A stretch of DNA of 64,000 nt from Candidatus Saccharibacteria bacterium (GTDB lineage Bacteria; Patescibacteriota; Saccharimonadia; Saccharimonadales; Saccharimonadaceae): contig JAEUQU010000002.1 in assembly GCA_016789455.1 (NCBI GenBank), positions 372,001-436,000 on the forward strand. Reading direction: 5' to 3'. Positions 43,901 to 52,175 of the stretch are shown one piece after another. The position numbers and the translations under genes were made by a program. Position 1 is the stretch's first letter. Each line of letters opens with the position of its first letter. The notes under the pieces are model-generated. The model was not told where the DNA came from and did not search any database. It worked only from the letters and a program-made list of their open reading frames with translations.

Positions 43901-44812
43901 GGTCTGCCGCGTGTCGACGAGCTCTTTGAAGCCCGCGCGCCTAAGGGTGAGGCCTTCGTGACCGAACTCAGTGGTGTGGCTAATGTCTGGGAAGACGGCG
44001 ACAACTACATCGTCCAGGTCACCCCGACCGAAGGCAAGAGCACGCAACTGCCACTCGAGAAGCGCACTGTCCGCGTCAAGACCGGTACCGAAGTGGTCGC
44101 CGGCGACGTCCTGGCCAGTGACGAGAACGAGAGCCGTCCGCTGACCGCTCCGCACGAAGGTACTGTCTCGGTTGAGAAGGACATGATCGTCGTCTCGGCC
44201 GCCCAGCACGCCCCGGTACGCTACGAAATCCCAGGCTTCAAGCAGCTGACCGTCAGTGACGGCGACAAGATTGCCGCCGGTGACCGCCTGACCACCGGTT
44301 CACTGAACCTGCACGACCTGATGCGCCTCAAGGGTGTAGAAGCTACCCAGCGCTACATCATCAACGAGGTCCTGCGCATCTACGCCGCCCAGGGTCAGAA
44401 CATCGCCGACAAGCACCTTGAGGTCATCGTCCGCCAGATGTTCAGCCGCGTCCAGATTGAGGACCCGGGTGACTCGCCGTTCGTGACCGGTGACATCGTC
44501 AGCAAGGCTGCCGTCGTCGAAGAGAACCTGCGCCTCACGGAAGAAGGCAAAACGCCTGTCCAGTTTACCCAGCTGCTGCTTGGTATCACCAAGGTGTCCA
44601 TCTGGAGCGACAGCTTCCTGTCTGCCGCTTCCTTCCAGGACACCACCCGTGTGCTGATCAACGCTGCCACCTCCGGCCGCGTCGACAACCTCTACGGTCT
44701 GAAGGAGAACGTCATCATCGGCCGCAAGATTCCGGTTGGTACCGGTGTCGAGGGCAATGGTCTGACGGTTTCGGATGACATCATTGAGGATAGTGTGGAG
44801 TTTGCTGAGTAA
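40988..44812 (+). CDS. rpoC: DNA-directed RNA polymerase subunit beta-prime, zinc sites lost
   Basis: A 1274-residue beta-prime subunit. The catalytic NADFDGD lies near 517 with its three Asp, and trigger-loop and C-terminal regions look normal (IAAQSVGEPGTQLTLRTFH near 945). Two zinc sites are absent: after FGPTKD near 58 the C-x-C...C-x2-C of zinc site 1 is replaced by a Cys-free segment, and at zinc site 2 only the Cys in LTCSNLRG remains while the VCAxCYG equivalent reads IPIKSYG and the upstream DCGT is missing. Everything else supports an active enzyme. A strong terminator follows. Confidence 0.97.
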   Translation: MVRTGTTTSIADFDAVRLAIASDEDILNWSYGEVTKPETINYRTQKPERDGLFCERIFGPTKDINANDVKLKGVRSREAAVDKSGELVTRSIVRRERMGHIQLAAPVAHIWFMRGTPSAMSLLLGVTVRNLERVAYFASYIIKTVETDKRDQLLSDAEAELEAAKVAIKIRFEKAADEEGADVKQLAKDQTRELEEVAETYATRRNQLESLERARLISEIEYRALPEDYRDIITVGMGGQALRELLREINLDSLITELAEEAEGAKGQRKKKLMKRLKVLEGMQRAGIKPESLCINVLPVIPPDLRPMVQLTGGRFATSDLNDLYRRVINRNNRLKKLIDLNAPEVIRRNEMRMLQEAVDALIDNSAARSGRAVSATGGRRRLKSLSDLLKGKQGRFRQNLLGKRVDYSGRSVIVAGPELKIHECGLPKMMALELFKPFVISILLANEYAHNIRSATRLIESGDSVVWDALDEAIQGKYVLLNRAPSLHRLSIQAFQPRLIEGRAIQLHPLVCKGFNADFDGDQMAVHLPLSDEAQAEAAQLMAASKNLLKPADGSPMLNIAQDIVLGCYYLTYNKPGVSDREAVRYSSVNEALAALDRGVIKLQTPIIVEVRGKLRTTTIGRVLFNELLPDDMPYVEDVMSKKRLNKVFGTVFNRYGQEVTAEIADAVKALGFKHATQAAISTGMTDYFELGNLDELMKEGEDRAVSISQQFDEGLISDDERYHLTVNNWRAVDKKILEALEGHIQNEDTSVAIMVDSGARGDIGNVKLATTMIGIMVDATGKEIELPIKSSFKKGLSPLEAFVATRGSRKGLIDTALKTADSGYLTRRLVDVSQDIFTIDEPAEDSGFEIARSETEETMVEFGNRLFGRYAAKDVPGHIKAGELIDREIADAIEADEKIQSVSIMSVLTCSNLRGIPIKSYGIDMATGKPVRNAEPVGVIAAQSVGEPGTQLTLRTFHASGVAGDDITQGLPRVDELFEARAPKGEAFVTELSGVANVWEDGDNYIVQVTPTEGKSTQLPLEKRTVRVKTGTEVVAGDVLASDENESRPLTAPHEGTVSVEKDMIVVSAAQHAPVRYEIPGFKQLTVSDGDKIAAGDRLTTGSLNLHDLMRLKGVEATQRYIINEVLRIYAAQGQNIADKHLEVIVRQMFSRVQIEDPGDSPFVTGDIVSKAAVVEENLRLTEEGKTPVQFTQLLLGITKVSIWSDSFLSAASFQDTTRVLINAATSGRVDNLYGLKENVIIGRKIPVGTGVEGNGLTVSDDIIEDSVEFAE

Positions 44813-44835
44813 TACTCAGTAAGCACTGCCATATA

Positions 44836-44870
44836 AAGTACGGCTCCATCATGGGGCCGTACTTTTATTT
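44836..44870 (+). terminator. rpoBC terminator
   Basis: 12-bp stem (44836-44847 / 44853-44864, one G-T pair) and a T-rich tail, 23 bases after rpoC. Confidence 0.9.
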
Positions 44871-44914
44871 AGCATGTATAACAAGCTACTGCTTTGATTA
44901 CTGTAGTGTCGGCG

Positions 44915-44920
44915 TATAAT
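44915..44920 (+). promoter_or_regulatory. -10 box, probable leaderless promoter
   Basis: TATAAT ends 8 bases before the ATG at 44929; TTTGAT lies about 16 bases upstream as a weak -35. Confidence 0.6.
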
Positions 44921-44928
44921 AAAGAGCC

Positions 44929-45192
44929 ATGAAAGATGTTATAAATTCATTTAGTACTGGCATTGGCATTGGCAGTACGACTCCATATCCGTATCTAGCT
45001 ACTGTAACGGCTATATTGTTGGGCGTACTATCAATTTACCTCTTGCATCGATTGTCGCGAATTAAAAGGCTTTCAACCGTGCTGAATCGCCTTGTGGTTG
45101 ATGTTGTGACGATTGGCATAATACTGTACGTCCTCATCGTATGGGTGATTGGGGGCCTCAGCGCGTATGCTGTCGTCCTGACCGCGCGATAA
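44929..45192 (+). CDS. Small two-helix membrane protein (family E), solo
   Basis: An 87-residue protein with hydrophobic segments at about 23-40 and 56-85. The loop YLLHRLSRIKRLS matches the L-P/H-basic motif of the four other small membrane proteins. It has its own promoter and terminator and no DUF2690 partner next to it. With cassette 3 it brackets rpoBC. The codons are more AT-rich than the neighbours. Function unknown. Confidence 0.68.
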   Translation: MKDVINSFSTGIGIGSTTPYPYLATVTAILLGVLSIYLLHRLSRIKRLSTVLNRLVVDVVTIGIILYVLIVWVIGGLSAYAVVLTAR

Positions 45193-45206
45193 AAACCGAT
45201 ACGAAT

Positions 45207-45236
45207 AAAAAAGACACACTACAGCGTGTCTTTTTT
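45207..45236 (+). terminator. Intrinsic terminator
   Basis: 11-bp stem (45207-45217 / 45226-45236) with runs of six A and six T, 14 bases after the small membrane gene. Confidence 0.9.
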
Positions 45237-45289
45237 GCTATAAAATATTTCATATAAGATTTCCGACAGCACATATTGCCGCGCTCAAT

Positions 45290-45295
45290 TATGCT
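45290..45295 (+). promoter_or_regulatory. -10 box of the heptose operon
   Basis: TATGCT ends 6 bases before the ATG at 45302; a leaderless start is implied. Confidence 0.55.
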
Positions 45296-45301
45296 GTGTT
45301 C

Positions 45302-47242
45302 ATGAAACATAAGATTGCCCTCATCAGTGAACATGCCTCGCCGCTTGCGGCCATCGGTGGCGTGGACGCCGGCGGGCAGAACGTGGCGGTGGCCGAACTG
45401 GCGCAGCATCTGGCGGCAATCGGGTATGAAGTGGATGTCTTTACGCGGTGGGATGATCGGCGCTTGCCGGCAATCGTCAACTGGCGTGACGGTGTCCGCG
45501 TCATCCATGTCAAAGCCGGTCCGGTCACCTATGTACCCAAGGAGCAGATTCTGCCGTTCATGTCTGAGTTCACGGACTTCATAGCGGCATTCATCGAGCG
45601 CGAAGGCAATCCCTATAAGTTAATTCATGCCCACTTCTTTATGTCGGCACTGGTTGCGGCAGATTTGAAAAAGCGCCTCGGTATACCATTTGTGGTAACT
45701 TTTCACGCGCTGGGCAAGGTGCGCCGCAAGCACCAGGGCAAGCAGGACTGGTTCTCTGACGAGGGCTTTGCCATTGAGGAGCGCGCCGTGCTTGAGGCCA
45801 ACCAGATTGTCGCCCTCTGTCCGCAGGACCACGAAGACCTGGTAAGGCTTTACAATGCCGACCCAGCAAAGATAGCGATTATTCCCAACGGATACAACCC
45901 GTCTGAACTTTACCCGATGGACAAGCTGCTGGCCCGGACAGTACTCGGCCTCGATCCGAAGGAAAAGGTCATTTTGCAGCTTGGCCGCATGGTGAAACGC
46001 AAAGGTGTCGACACGGTAGTCAAAGCCTTGGCCGAGCTTAAGCATACACACCGAACCAAAGCGCGCCTGGTCATCGTCGGTGGCGAATCGGATGCGCCAG
46101 ATGCTGGCATTACGCCGGAAATCGGCCGCCTGCAGGCTCTGGCCGAAAAGCTGGAAGTATCAGACATGGTGACCTTTACCGGCCGACGCGGGCGCGATGC
46201 CTTGCATTATTACTACAGTGCGGCTGATGTCTTTGTGACGGTGCCGTGGTACGAACCGTTCGGCATCACGCCGGTGGAAGCGATGGCCTGCGGCACACCA
46301 GTGGTCGGCTCGGCCGTGGGCGGCATTAAGCATACGGTACGGGAAGGGGAAACAGGATTCCTGGTGCCGCCAAAAGATGCTGCCAGCCTGGCCGGGCGCC
46401 TTAAGGATATCCTGAGTAGCCGTAAGTTGCGTGATTTTTTCAGCGAAAATGCTCTGCGTCACGTCAAAGCTCACTACACCTGGGCCCGCGTAGCAAACTC
46501 GACCGCCACTATGTACGAGCGTGTAGTGCTGGAAAGCCCGCGCCGCGTCGATATCGATGTCACGGATGACAGCTTTGCCATCATCGACCAAAATTTTGCC
46601 GGATTGCTCCAGGCCGTGAAGGATACGAAACACGCATTGCGCGTGCCTATCATGGATGCCGCCCAGGCTATCAGCCGGGCCTTGCTGCAGGGCAACCGGG
46701 TGCTGCTGTGCGGCAACGGCGGCAGTGCGGCCGAGGCCCAGCACTTTGCTACCGAGTTGGTCGGCCACTATAAGATCGATGGCCGACGCGCTTTGCCGGC
46801 GCAGGCCCTGACCACCGACGGCACCCTGCTGACGGCCTGGGGTAACGATGCGGCTTTTGACCAGATTTTCTCACGCCAGGTAGAGGCCTTCGGTCAGCCA
46901 GGCGATGTCCTGATTGCCCTGACCACCAGCGGCAATTCACCCAATATCGTAGAAGCCTGCCATGCCGCCCGCAAGCAGGAGATGTTCTGTATCGGTATGC
47001 TGGGCGGATCGGGCGGCGCGGTGGCACCGCTGGTGGACATCGCACTGACTGTGCCGTCGCATGACACGCCGCGCATCCAGGAGATACATCAGCACCTGGT
47101 GCATACGCTCAGCTATCTGGTGGAACGCAGTATAGAAGCGGCCGACCAAAAGGAGCGTGAACGCCTGCCCCAGTGGAAATTCAACAAACTTAGTACTACA
47201 GTGCATGCCCGTATAGCGGCCGGACAACGAAAGGATTCCTGA
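45302..47242 (+). CDS. Fusion of GT4 glycosyltransferase and GmhA-type heptose isomerase
   Basis: A 646-residue two-domain protein. Residues 1-410 form a GT-B family 4 glycosyltransferase (GGVDAGGQNV near 16, IPNGYNP near 197, EPFGITPVEAMACGTPVVG near 320). Residues 425-630 form a SIS-domain phosphoheptose isomerase (GNGGSAAEAQHFATELVG near 464, TTSGNSPN near 542). GmhA converts sedoheptulose 7-phosphate to heptose 7-phosphate, the first step to ADP-heptose, so synthesis and transfer are joined in one chain. No stop or frameshift lies between the domains. First gene of an overlapping operon; the next ATG overlaps its stop by one base. Confidence 0.88.
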   Translation: MKHKIALISEHASPLAAIGGVDAGGQNVAVAELAQHLAAIGYEVDVFTRWDDRRLPAIVNWRDGVRVIHVKAGPVTYVPKEQILPFMSEFTDFIAAFIEREGNPYKLIHAHFFMSALVAADLKKRLGIPFVVTFHALGKVRRKHQGKQDWFSDEGFAIEERAVLEANQIVALCPQDHEDLVRLYNADPAKIAIIPNGYNPSELYPMDKLLARTVLGLDPKEKVILQLGRMVKRKGVDTVVKALAELKHTHRTKARLVIVGGESDAPDAGITPEIGRLQALAEKLEVSDMVTFTGRRGRDALHYYYSAADVFVTVPWYEPFGITPVEAMACGTPVVGSAVGGIKHTVREGETGFLVPPKDAASLAGRLKDILSSRKLRDFFSENALRHVKAHYTWARVANSTATMYERVVLESPRRVDIDVTDDSFAIIDQNFAGLLQAVKDTKHALRVPIMDAAQAISRALLQGNRVLLCGNGGSAAEAQHFATELVGHYKIDGRRALPAQALTTDGTLLTAWGNDAAFDQIFSRQVEAFGQPGDVLIALTTSGNSPNIVEACHAARKQEMFCIGMLGGSGGAVAPLVDIALTVPSHDTPRIQEIHQHLVHTLSYLVERSIEAADQKERERLPQWKFNKLSTTVHARIAAGQRKDS

Positions 47243-47973
47243 TGAAAAAGCAGTTTTTGAAAGACAAGGTAGCATTGATCACTGGCGGCAGCCAGGGGCT
47301 TGGCGAAGCTATCTCGCGCCGTTTGGCGCACGCTGGCGCCACGGTCTGCATCGCGGATATCAAGAAGGAACAGGCTGAGCAGGTGGCTGCTTCCATTACT
47401 GAGGCGGGCGGCAAGGCGGTTGCCATCGAGCTGAACGTCACCAGCCCGGAAGGGGCCACGAGGGTCGTGGAGCAGCTTAAGGCCGATCAGGGCAGCATTG
47501 ATATCCTCGTCAATAACGCCGGTACTGATGCCACCAAGCCGCTGACTGATCTGACCGTCGACGACTGGAACCGGGTGATCGGCGTCAACCTGAGCGGTCC
47601 GTTCCTGCTTTCCAAGGCGGTCTATCCTGTTATGAAAGCACAGGGCAGCGGCCACGTCATCAATATCACTTCTACGGCTGCCAAGCGTACGTGGACTGAA
47701 GCTACGGCGTATCACGCCAGCAAGTGGGGTTTGCTCGGCTTCAGCCACGCCCTGCATGCAGAAGGCCGTCGTGACGGCATCAAAGTGACGGCCGTGGTGG
47801 CTGGCGGTATGCGCACTGCCTTTATCCTAGAGCGGTTCCCAGACACCGATCCGAATGTCCTGCAGGACCCGAAGAATGTGGCCGAGACCGTCTGCTTTGC
47901 CCTGAGTCTGCCAGACGAAAGTGTCATCCCGGAGGTCATGGTGCTGCCGATGCGGGAGACCTCATGGCCGTAA
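47242..47973 (+). CDS. Short-chain dehydrogenase/reductase (classical SDR)
   Basis: A 243-residue NAD(P)-dependent oxidoreductase with TGGSQGLGEA near 13, NNAG near 88, catalytic Ser in ITSTAAK and YHASK near 153. It is FabG-like in layout. It is too short and of the wrong SDR class for the heptose epimerase HldD, so its substrate in this heptose operon is unclear; it might reduce or oxidise a sugar. Overlaps gmhB by 10 bases. Confidence 0.85.
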   Translation: MKKQFLKDKVALITGGSQGLGEAISRRLAHAGATVCIADIKKEQAEQVAASITEAGGKAVAIELNVTSPEGATRVVEQLKADQGSIDILVNNAGTDATKPLTDLTVDDWNRVIGVNLSGPFLLSKAVYPVMKAQGSGHVINITSTAAKRTWTEATAYHASKWGLLGFSHALHAEGRRDGIKVTAVVAGGMRTAFILERFPDTDPNVLQDPKNVAETVCFALSLPDESVIPEVMVLPMRETSWP

Positions 47974-48569
47974 CCCGCCGGCCGGCCGTCTTCATTGATA
48001 AGGACGGCACTTTGATTAAAGACGTACCGTACAACGTCAGGCCGGAACTGATTGCGCTGTATCCGGATGCTGCCATCAGCCTGGCGGCCCTGCAGCGCGC
48101 TGGTTATAAAATAATCGTCGTTTCCAATCAATCCGGTGTGGCCCGGGGTATATTTACGGCAGAAGATTTGCAACCGGTCAGCGACGCCATCCGAGACAGG
48201 CTGCAGCCGCACGGCGTTAATCTGACCGCTATCTACTACTGTCCGCATTCGGCGGTTGACGGCTGCTATTGCCGCAAGCCACGCTCCGGCATGCTGCGCC
48301 AGGCGGCTGCCGAGCATGGTATCGATCTGACCGCATCATGGATGGTCGGCGATATCCTCAACGACGTGGAGGCAGGCAACCGGGCTGGCTGCCGCACTAT
48401 CCTGATAGATAACGGTAATGAGACGGAGTGGCTGCCTGGCCCTCACCGTGCACCATTCGCTACCGTTGGCAGTCTGACTGCCGCTGCCCGCACTATCATT
48501 ACTACCAAGCACAAGGAGACGAACCATGAAACGCAGTTTGCAGGACATCATCTCGCACTTCACCGATAA
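47964..48569 (+). CDS. gmhB: Heptose bisphosphate phosphatase GmhB (HAD)
   Basis: A 201-residue HAD phosphatase removing the 7-phosphate from heptose 1,7-bisphosphate. FIDKDGTL near 10 carries the nucleophile and acid Asp; VVSNQSGVARG near 52 is motif II; YYCPHSAVDGCYCRKP near 92 is the GmhB zinc loop with Cys and His ligands; MVGDILNDVEAG near 130 gives the metal Asp pair. GGGAG precedes the ATG. Its 3' end overlaps hldE by 44 bases, and the last 15 residues are probably a non-conserved extension. Confidence 0.92.
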   Translation: MAVTRRPAVFIDKDGTLIKDVPYNVRPELIALYPDAAISLAALQRAGYKIIVVSNQSGVARGIFTAEDLQPVSDAIRDRLQPHGVNLTAIYYCPHSAVDGCYCRKPRSGMLRQAAAEHGIDLTASWMVGDILNDVEAGNRAGCRTILIDNGNETEWLPGPHRAPFATVGSLTAAARTIITTKHKETNHETQFAGHHLALHR

Positions 48570-49989
48570 AAAGGTCCTCGTCATCGGCGAGGCCATGCTG
48601 GACGTCTACCTGACGGGTGCGGCTCACCGTGTCTGCCGCGAGGCGCCGGTGCCGATTGTCGACATCGACCAGATGCAGTTCGTGCCGGGCGGAGCTGCCA
48701 ACACGGCCGTTAACCTGGCTAATTTGGGCGCCAAGGTATCGTATCTGACCGTCATCGGCAACGACCATGAGGGCGAGTTGGTGCGCGACAGTCTGATAAA
48801 GCATGGCATCGATACAAGTCTGGTCTTGGGCGACAGTGGACGGCGCACCATCACCAAGCAGCGTGTCATGGCAGGCGACCACATGCTGGTGCGGTTTGAT
48901 TTTGGCACGACCACCGATATCAGCCCCAAAAGCGAGCAGGAGTTCATACGCGAGCTGACCAAACAGTACCACGAGGTCGATGCCGTCATCATTTCTGACT
49001 ACGGCTACGGCATTTTGACTGACCGCATCATCCGGCGCATCAAGACGTTGCAGGCTGCCGATGAGAACATCCTGGTCGTCGATGCCAAATCGCTCGATAA
49101 GTACCGTACCGTCGGCGCCACGGCCGCCAAGCCCAACTACCAGGAGCTGACGACGCTGCTTTCCATCACTGACCCGGCTCCCCATGGCCGGAGGGCTGCG
49201 CAGCTGGAGGAATACCGGCATGCCATCCTCAATACAGTCGGTGCCCGGTATGTCGCTGCGACACTGGACAAGGAAGGCGCCCTGCTGTTCCGTCGCGGCC
49301 GCAAGCCATACCGTACGTATTCCAAACCGGTTGAGAACAATAAGGCTGCCGGCGCTGGCGACACGTATGTCAGCGCGCTGACCCTGGCACTTGCCGCCAA
49401 GGCGAACATTGAGCAGGCCAGTGATCTGGCCCAGGCGGCAGCCATGGTAATCCTTGGCAAGTCCGGCACCGCCACCTGTGGCCAGGATGAGCTTGTTTCG
49501 GCCATGACCCACGATAATAAGTATCTGCCCGAATGGACTGAGCTGAAGCGCAAGGTGCAACGGCTCAAAGCCGAGGGACGCAAAATAGTGTTCACCAATG
49601 GTTGCTTCGATATACTTCATGGCGGCCACGTACAGTATCTGCAGCAGGCCAAGGCACGGGGCGACATCCTGGTGGTCGCACTGAACAGCGACGAAAGTGT
49701 CGCCCGCCTGAAGGGGCCTCAGCGCCCGGTCAACACGCTTGTGGAACGGGCACGGGTGATGGCTGGGCTGGGTGCCGTCGATATCGTCACGGCCTTTACC
49801 CAGGACACCCCTGTCGACCTGTTGGAGGTAGTCCGGCCTGACATCTATGTAAAGGGCGGCGACTATAAGCGGGAAGACCTGGTAGAGGTGCCGGTGGTTG
49901 AGCGCCATGGTGGTACGGTTGAGATACTGAACTTCCTTGACGGCCGCTCGACCTCTAATGTCATTGCTAAGATCAGGCAACATTCTTAG
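48526..49989 (+). CDS. hldE: Bifunctional heptose kinase / ADP-heptose synthase HldE
   Basis: A 487-residue fusion. The N-terminal ribokinase-like domain (1-315; GGAANTAVNLANLG near 63, NKAAGAGDTY near 272) phosphorylates heptose 7-phosphate at C1. The C-terminal cytidylyltransferase-fold domain (345-485; FTNGCFDILHGGHVQYL near 352, with the HxGH motif) attaches AMP to give ADP-heptose. AAGGAG lies 7 bases before the ATG. With GmhA and GmhB it completes the route to ADP-D-glycero-beta-D-manno-heptose. Confidence 0.95.
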   Translation: MKRSLQDIISHFTDKKVLVIGEAMLDVYLTGAAHRVCREAPVPIVDIDQMQFVPGGAANTAVNLANLGAKVSYLTVIGNDHEGELVRDSLIKHGIDTSLVLGDSGRRTITKQRVMAGDHMLVRFDFGTTTDISPKSEQEFIRELTKQYHEVDAVIISDYGYGILTDRIIRRIKTLQAADENILVVDAKSLDKYRTVGATAAKPNYQELTTLLSITDPAPHGRRAAQLEEYRHAILNTVGARYVAATLDKEGALLFRRGRKPYRTYSKPVENNKAAGAGDTYVSALTLALAAKANIEQASDLAQAAAMVILGKSGTATCGQDELVSAMTHDNKYLPEWTELKRKVQRLKAEGRKIVFTNGCFDILHGGHVQYLQQAKARGDILVVALNSDESVARLKGPQRPVNTLVERARVMAGLGAVDIVTAFTQDTPVDLLEVVRPDIYVKGGDYKREDLVEVPVVERHGGTVEILNFLDGRSTSNVIAKIRQHS

Positions 49990-50013
49990 CCACGGTTGAG
50001 ACGGACGCGCGAC

Positions 50014-51093
50014 ATGTTCGAAGGATGGCAGCACTATCGCAACATACTCTGCATCAGGCCCGACAACATGGGCGACGTACTGATGACCGAACCGGCCCTC
50101 AGGGCTTTGAAAGAGGCCGTGCCTGGGCGCAAGCTGACACTGTTGACATCTTCGGCGGGTGCAGCAGTGGCCCGGCTGCTTCCCGTCGTCGACGATATCA
50201 TTACGTTTGATGTGCCCTGGGCAAAGCACGAGGCCGCGTGGGACGGTACAGCCGTAGCAGCCATGGCCGGACAATTGCGGGAGAGGCGGTATGATGTCGC
50301 GGTCATCTTTACTGCGTATAGCCAGAACCCGCTGCCGGCAGCCATGCTGTGCTTCATGGCCGGCATGCCGCATGCGCTGGGGTATTGCCGCGAAAATCCT
50401 TACGGACTGATGGATTGCTGGGTGCCCGATCCCGAGCCACTTGATACTATCCGGCATGAAGTGGACCGGCAACTGGCCCTGGTGGCGACAACCGGTGCCA
50501 GGACGGAGGACACCGCCATGCACCTACCGGTGCCTGAGCAGCCAGGCCAGGAGATACGGCGCCGCCTGCAGGCAGAAGTGCCGTCAGGCGGCCGATGGCT
50601 GGTGCTCCATCCCGGAGTCAGTGAAGCGAAGCGACGATATCCTCCCGGGCACTATGCCGAGGCGATGCGCACCTTGGTCGCAGACGGTTTCACTGTCGTC
50701 ATGACGGGGGCAGCCACGGAAAAGGCTCAGGTGGACGAGCTGGCACAAGCCATCGGCACAGGCGTCGTCAATCTGGCGGGACAGCTGAGTGTCTCCGAGC
50801 TGGCAGCACTGTTGGCCGAGGCGCCGCTGCTGGTGGCAAACAATACCGGACCGGTGCATATTGCCGCTGCCGTCGGTACGCCGGTGGTAGTCTTGTACGC
50901 TATGACCAATCCGCAGCATACGCCGTGGCAGGTGCCGCATAGTGTGCTGTACTTTCCGGTCGAACCGGAGCTGCGCAGTAAGAACCGCTTTTTACAGACG
51001 TTTCCTGGCGCCGGCGAGCCGGCCGCTTCGCCGGCGGCCATCGTCAAGGCCGTACACGGTCTGATTGATGCGCCAAGGGAGGCAAGCTCATGA
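50014..51093 (+). CDS. GT9 heptosyltransferase family protein 1
   Basis: A 359-residue GT-B enzyme of family 9 (ADP-heptose:acceptor heptosyltransferases). ILCIRPDNMGDVLMTEPALRA at the N-terminus is the family signature, LHPGVSEAKRRYP near 185 is the second-domain strand, and NNTGPVHIAAAVGTPVV near 270 the donor-binding loop. ATG 50014 is preferred over a TTG at 49996 because the signature then begins near residue 10, as usual. Acceptor unknown. Confidence 0.87.
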   Translation: MFEGWQHYRNILCIRPDNMGDVLMTEPALRALKEAVPGRKLTLLTSSAGAAVARLLPVVDDIITFDVPWAKHEAAWDGTAVAAMAGQLRERRYDVAVIFTAYSQNPLPAAMLCFMAGMPHALGYCRENPYGLMDCWVPDPEPLDTIRHEVDRQLALVATTGARTEDTAMHLPVPEQPGQEIRRRLQAEVPSGGRWLVLHPGVSEAKRRYPPGHYAEAMRTLVADGFTVVMTGAATEKAQVDELAQAIGTGVVNLAGQLSVSELAALLAEAPLLVANNTGPVHIAAAVGTPVVVLYAMTNPQHTPWQVPHSVLYFPVEPELRSKNRFLQTFPGAGEPAASPAAIVKAVHGLIDAPREASS

Positions 51094-52175
51094 CGACACC
51101 ATCATCTTTCACGCCAGAAACAGTCAAGAAGATTGCCGTGTTACGTGCCAATGCCTTGGGCGATTTCATTTTCAGCATCCCGGCGCTGGCGGCCTTACGC
51201 CGGACTTTTCCGGGAGCCGAGATCGTTTTACTAGGCAAACCTTGGCACACGAAATTCGTCCCAGGGCGCGTGCAGGCGGTCGATCGGGTAGTGGTCACCC
51301 CACGCTACAAGGGCCTGGGCGAACCCGAAGACTACCAGCCGGATGAGGCGGAGCTGACGCAATTCTTCCTGGCTATGCAGGCCGAGCATTTTGATATCGC
51401 CCTGCAGATGCACGGCGGCGGTGGCAACTCAAATCCTTTCGTCAGCCGTCTTGGCGCCGGCTTTACGGCTGGTATGCGCGACACGGGCGCACCGGCGCTC
51501 GATGCCACCATCGCTTACGTCTTTCACCAGAACGAAATCATGCGGCAGCTGGAGGTGGCGGCTATGGTCGGAGCTTCCACTTCCGACATAATGCCGGAGG
51601 TCATCGTCCTGCCGGAGGACTATGCAGAAGCCCGGTCGGTAAGCAGGAAGCATGGGCTGCAGGCACGATATCTCGTCTTGCACCCGGGTGCTACTGATCC
51701 GCGCCGTCAGTGGCCGCCAGAACACTTTGCCGAAGTGGCCCGCCACTATATGGAGCAGGGTTATGGAGTGGCGGTAACGGCAGTGGCAGCCGAAGCTGAC
51801 CTTGCCGAACGTATCTGTGCGGCCGCACCGGGTGCCATCAATCTGACGGATACGCTGAGTATGGGCGGCCTGGCTGCGCTGCTATCGGCTTCGGCCGTAG
51901 TACTCAGTAATGATACGGGGCCGCTTCACCTTGCCAACGCCGTCGGTGCGCGCACGGCCGGCATCTACTGGGTAGGCAACGTGATTACAGCCGGGCCGCC
52001 GCGGGTCGCCCGGCACCGGCCGCTGGTCAGCTTCCAGATAGATTGTCCGGTCTGTGGCGTGCCGACGGCCCAGCCAGAATCGAAGGCGGAGCGCAGTTGT
52101 CCGCATAACGACTCCATTGTCGCGCAGGTGTCGCCAGACTACGCCTGCCGGATGATTGACCAGCTACTGGTTTAG
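51090..52175 (+). CDS. GT9 heptosyltransferase family protein 2
   Basis: A 361-residue paralogue of the preceding gene, overlapping it by 4 bases. IAVLRANALGDFIFSIPALAAL near 15, QMHGGGGNSNP near 108, LHPGATDPRRQWP near 192 and SNDTGPLHLANAVGA near 270 are the GT9 landmarks. Four cysteines near the C-terminus (CPVCGVP, CPHND, ACR) are not typical and might bind metal. Last gene of the first heptose operon. Confidence 0.87.
   Translation: MTTPSSFTPETVKKIAVLRANALGDFIFSIPALAALRRTFPGAEIVLLGKPWHTKFVPGRVQAVDRVVVTPRYKGLGEPEDYQPDEAELTQFFLAMQAEHFDIALQMHGGGGNSNPFVSRLGAGFTAGMRDTGAPALDATIAYVFHQNEIMRQLEVAAMVGASTSDIMPEVIVLPEDYAEARSVSRKHGLQARYLVLHPGATDPRRQWPPEHFAEVARHYMEQGYGVAVTAVAAEADLAERICAAAPGAINLTDTLSMGGLAALLSASAVVLSNDTGPLHLANAVGARTAGIYWVGNVITAGPPRVARHRPLVSFQIDCPVCGVPTAQPESKAERSCPHNDSIVAQVSPDYACRMIDQLLV

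Noticed and set aside
47242-47973. SDR gene as the ADP-heptose epimerase HldD
   Set aside because: HldD is an extended SDR of about 310 residues; this is a classical FabG-like SDR of 243 residues with a different layout.
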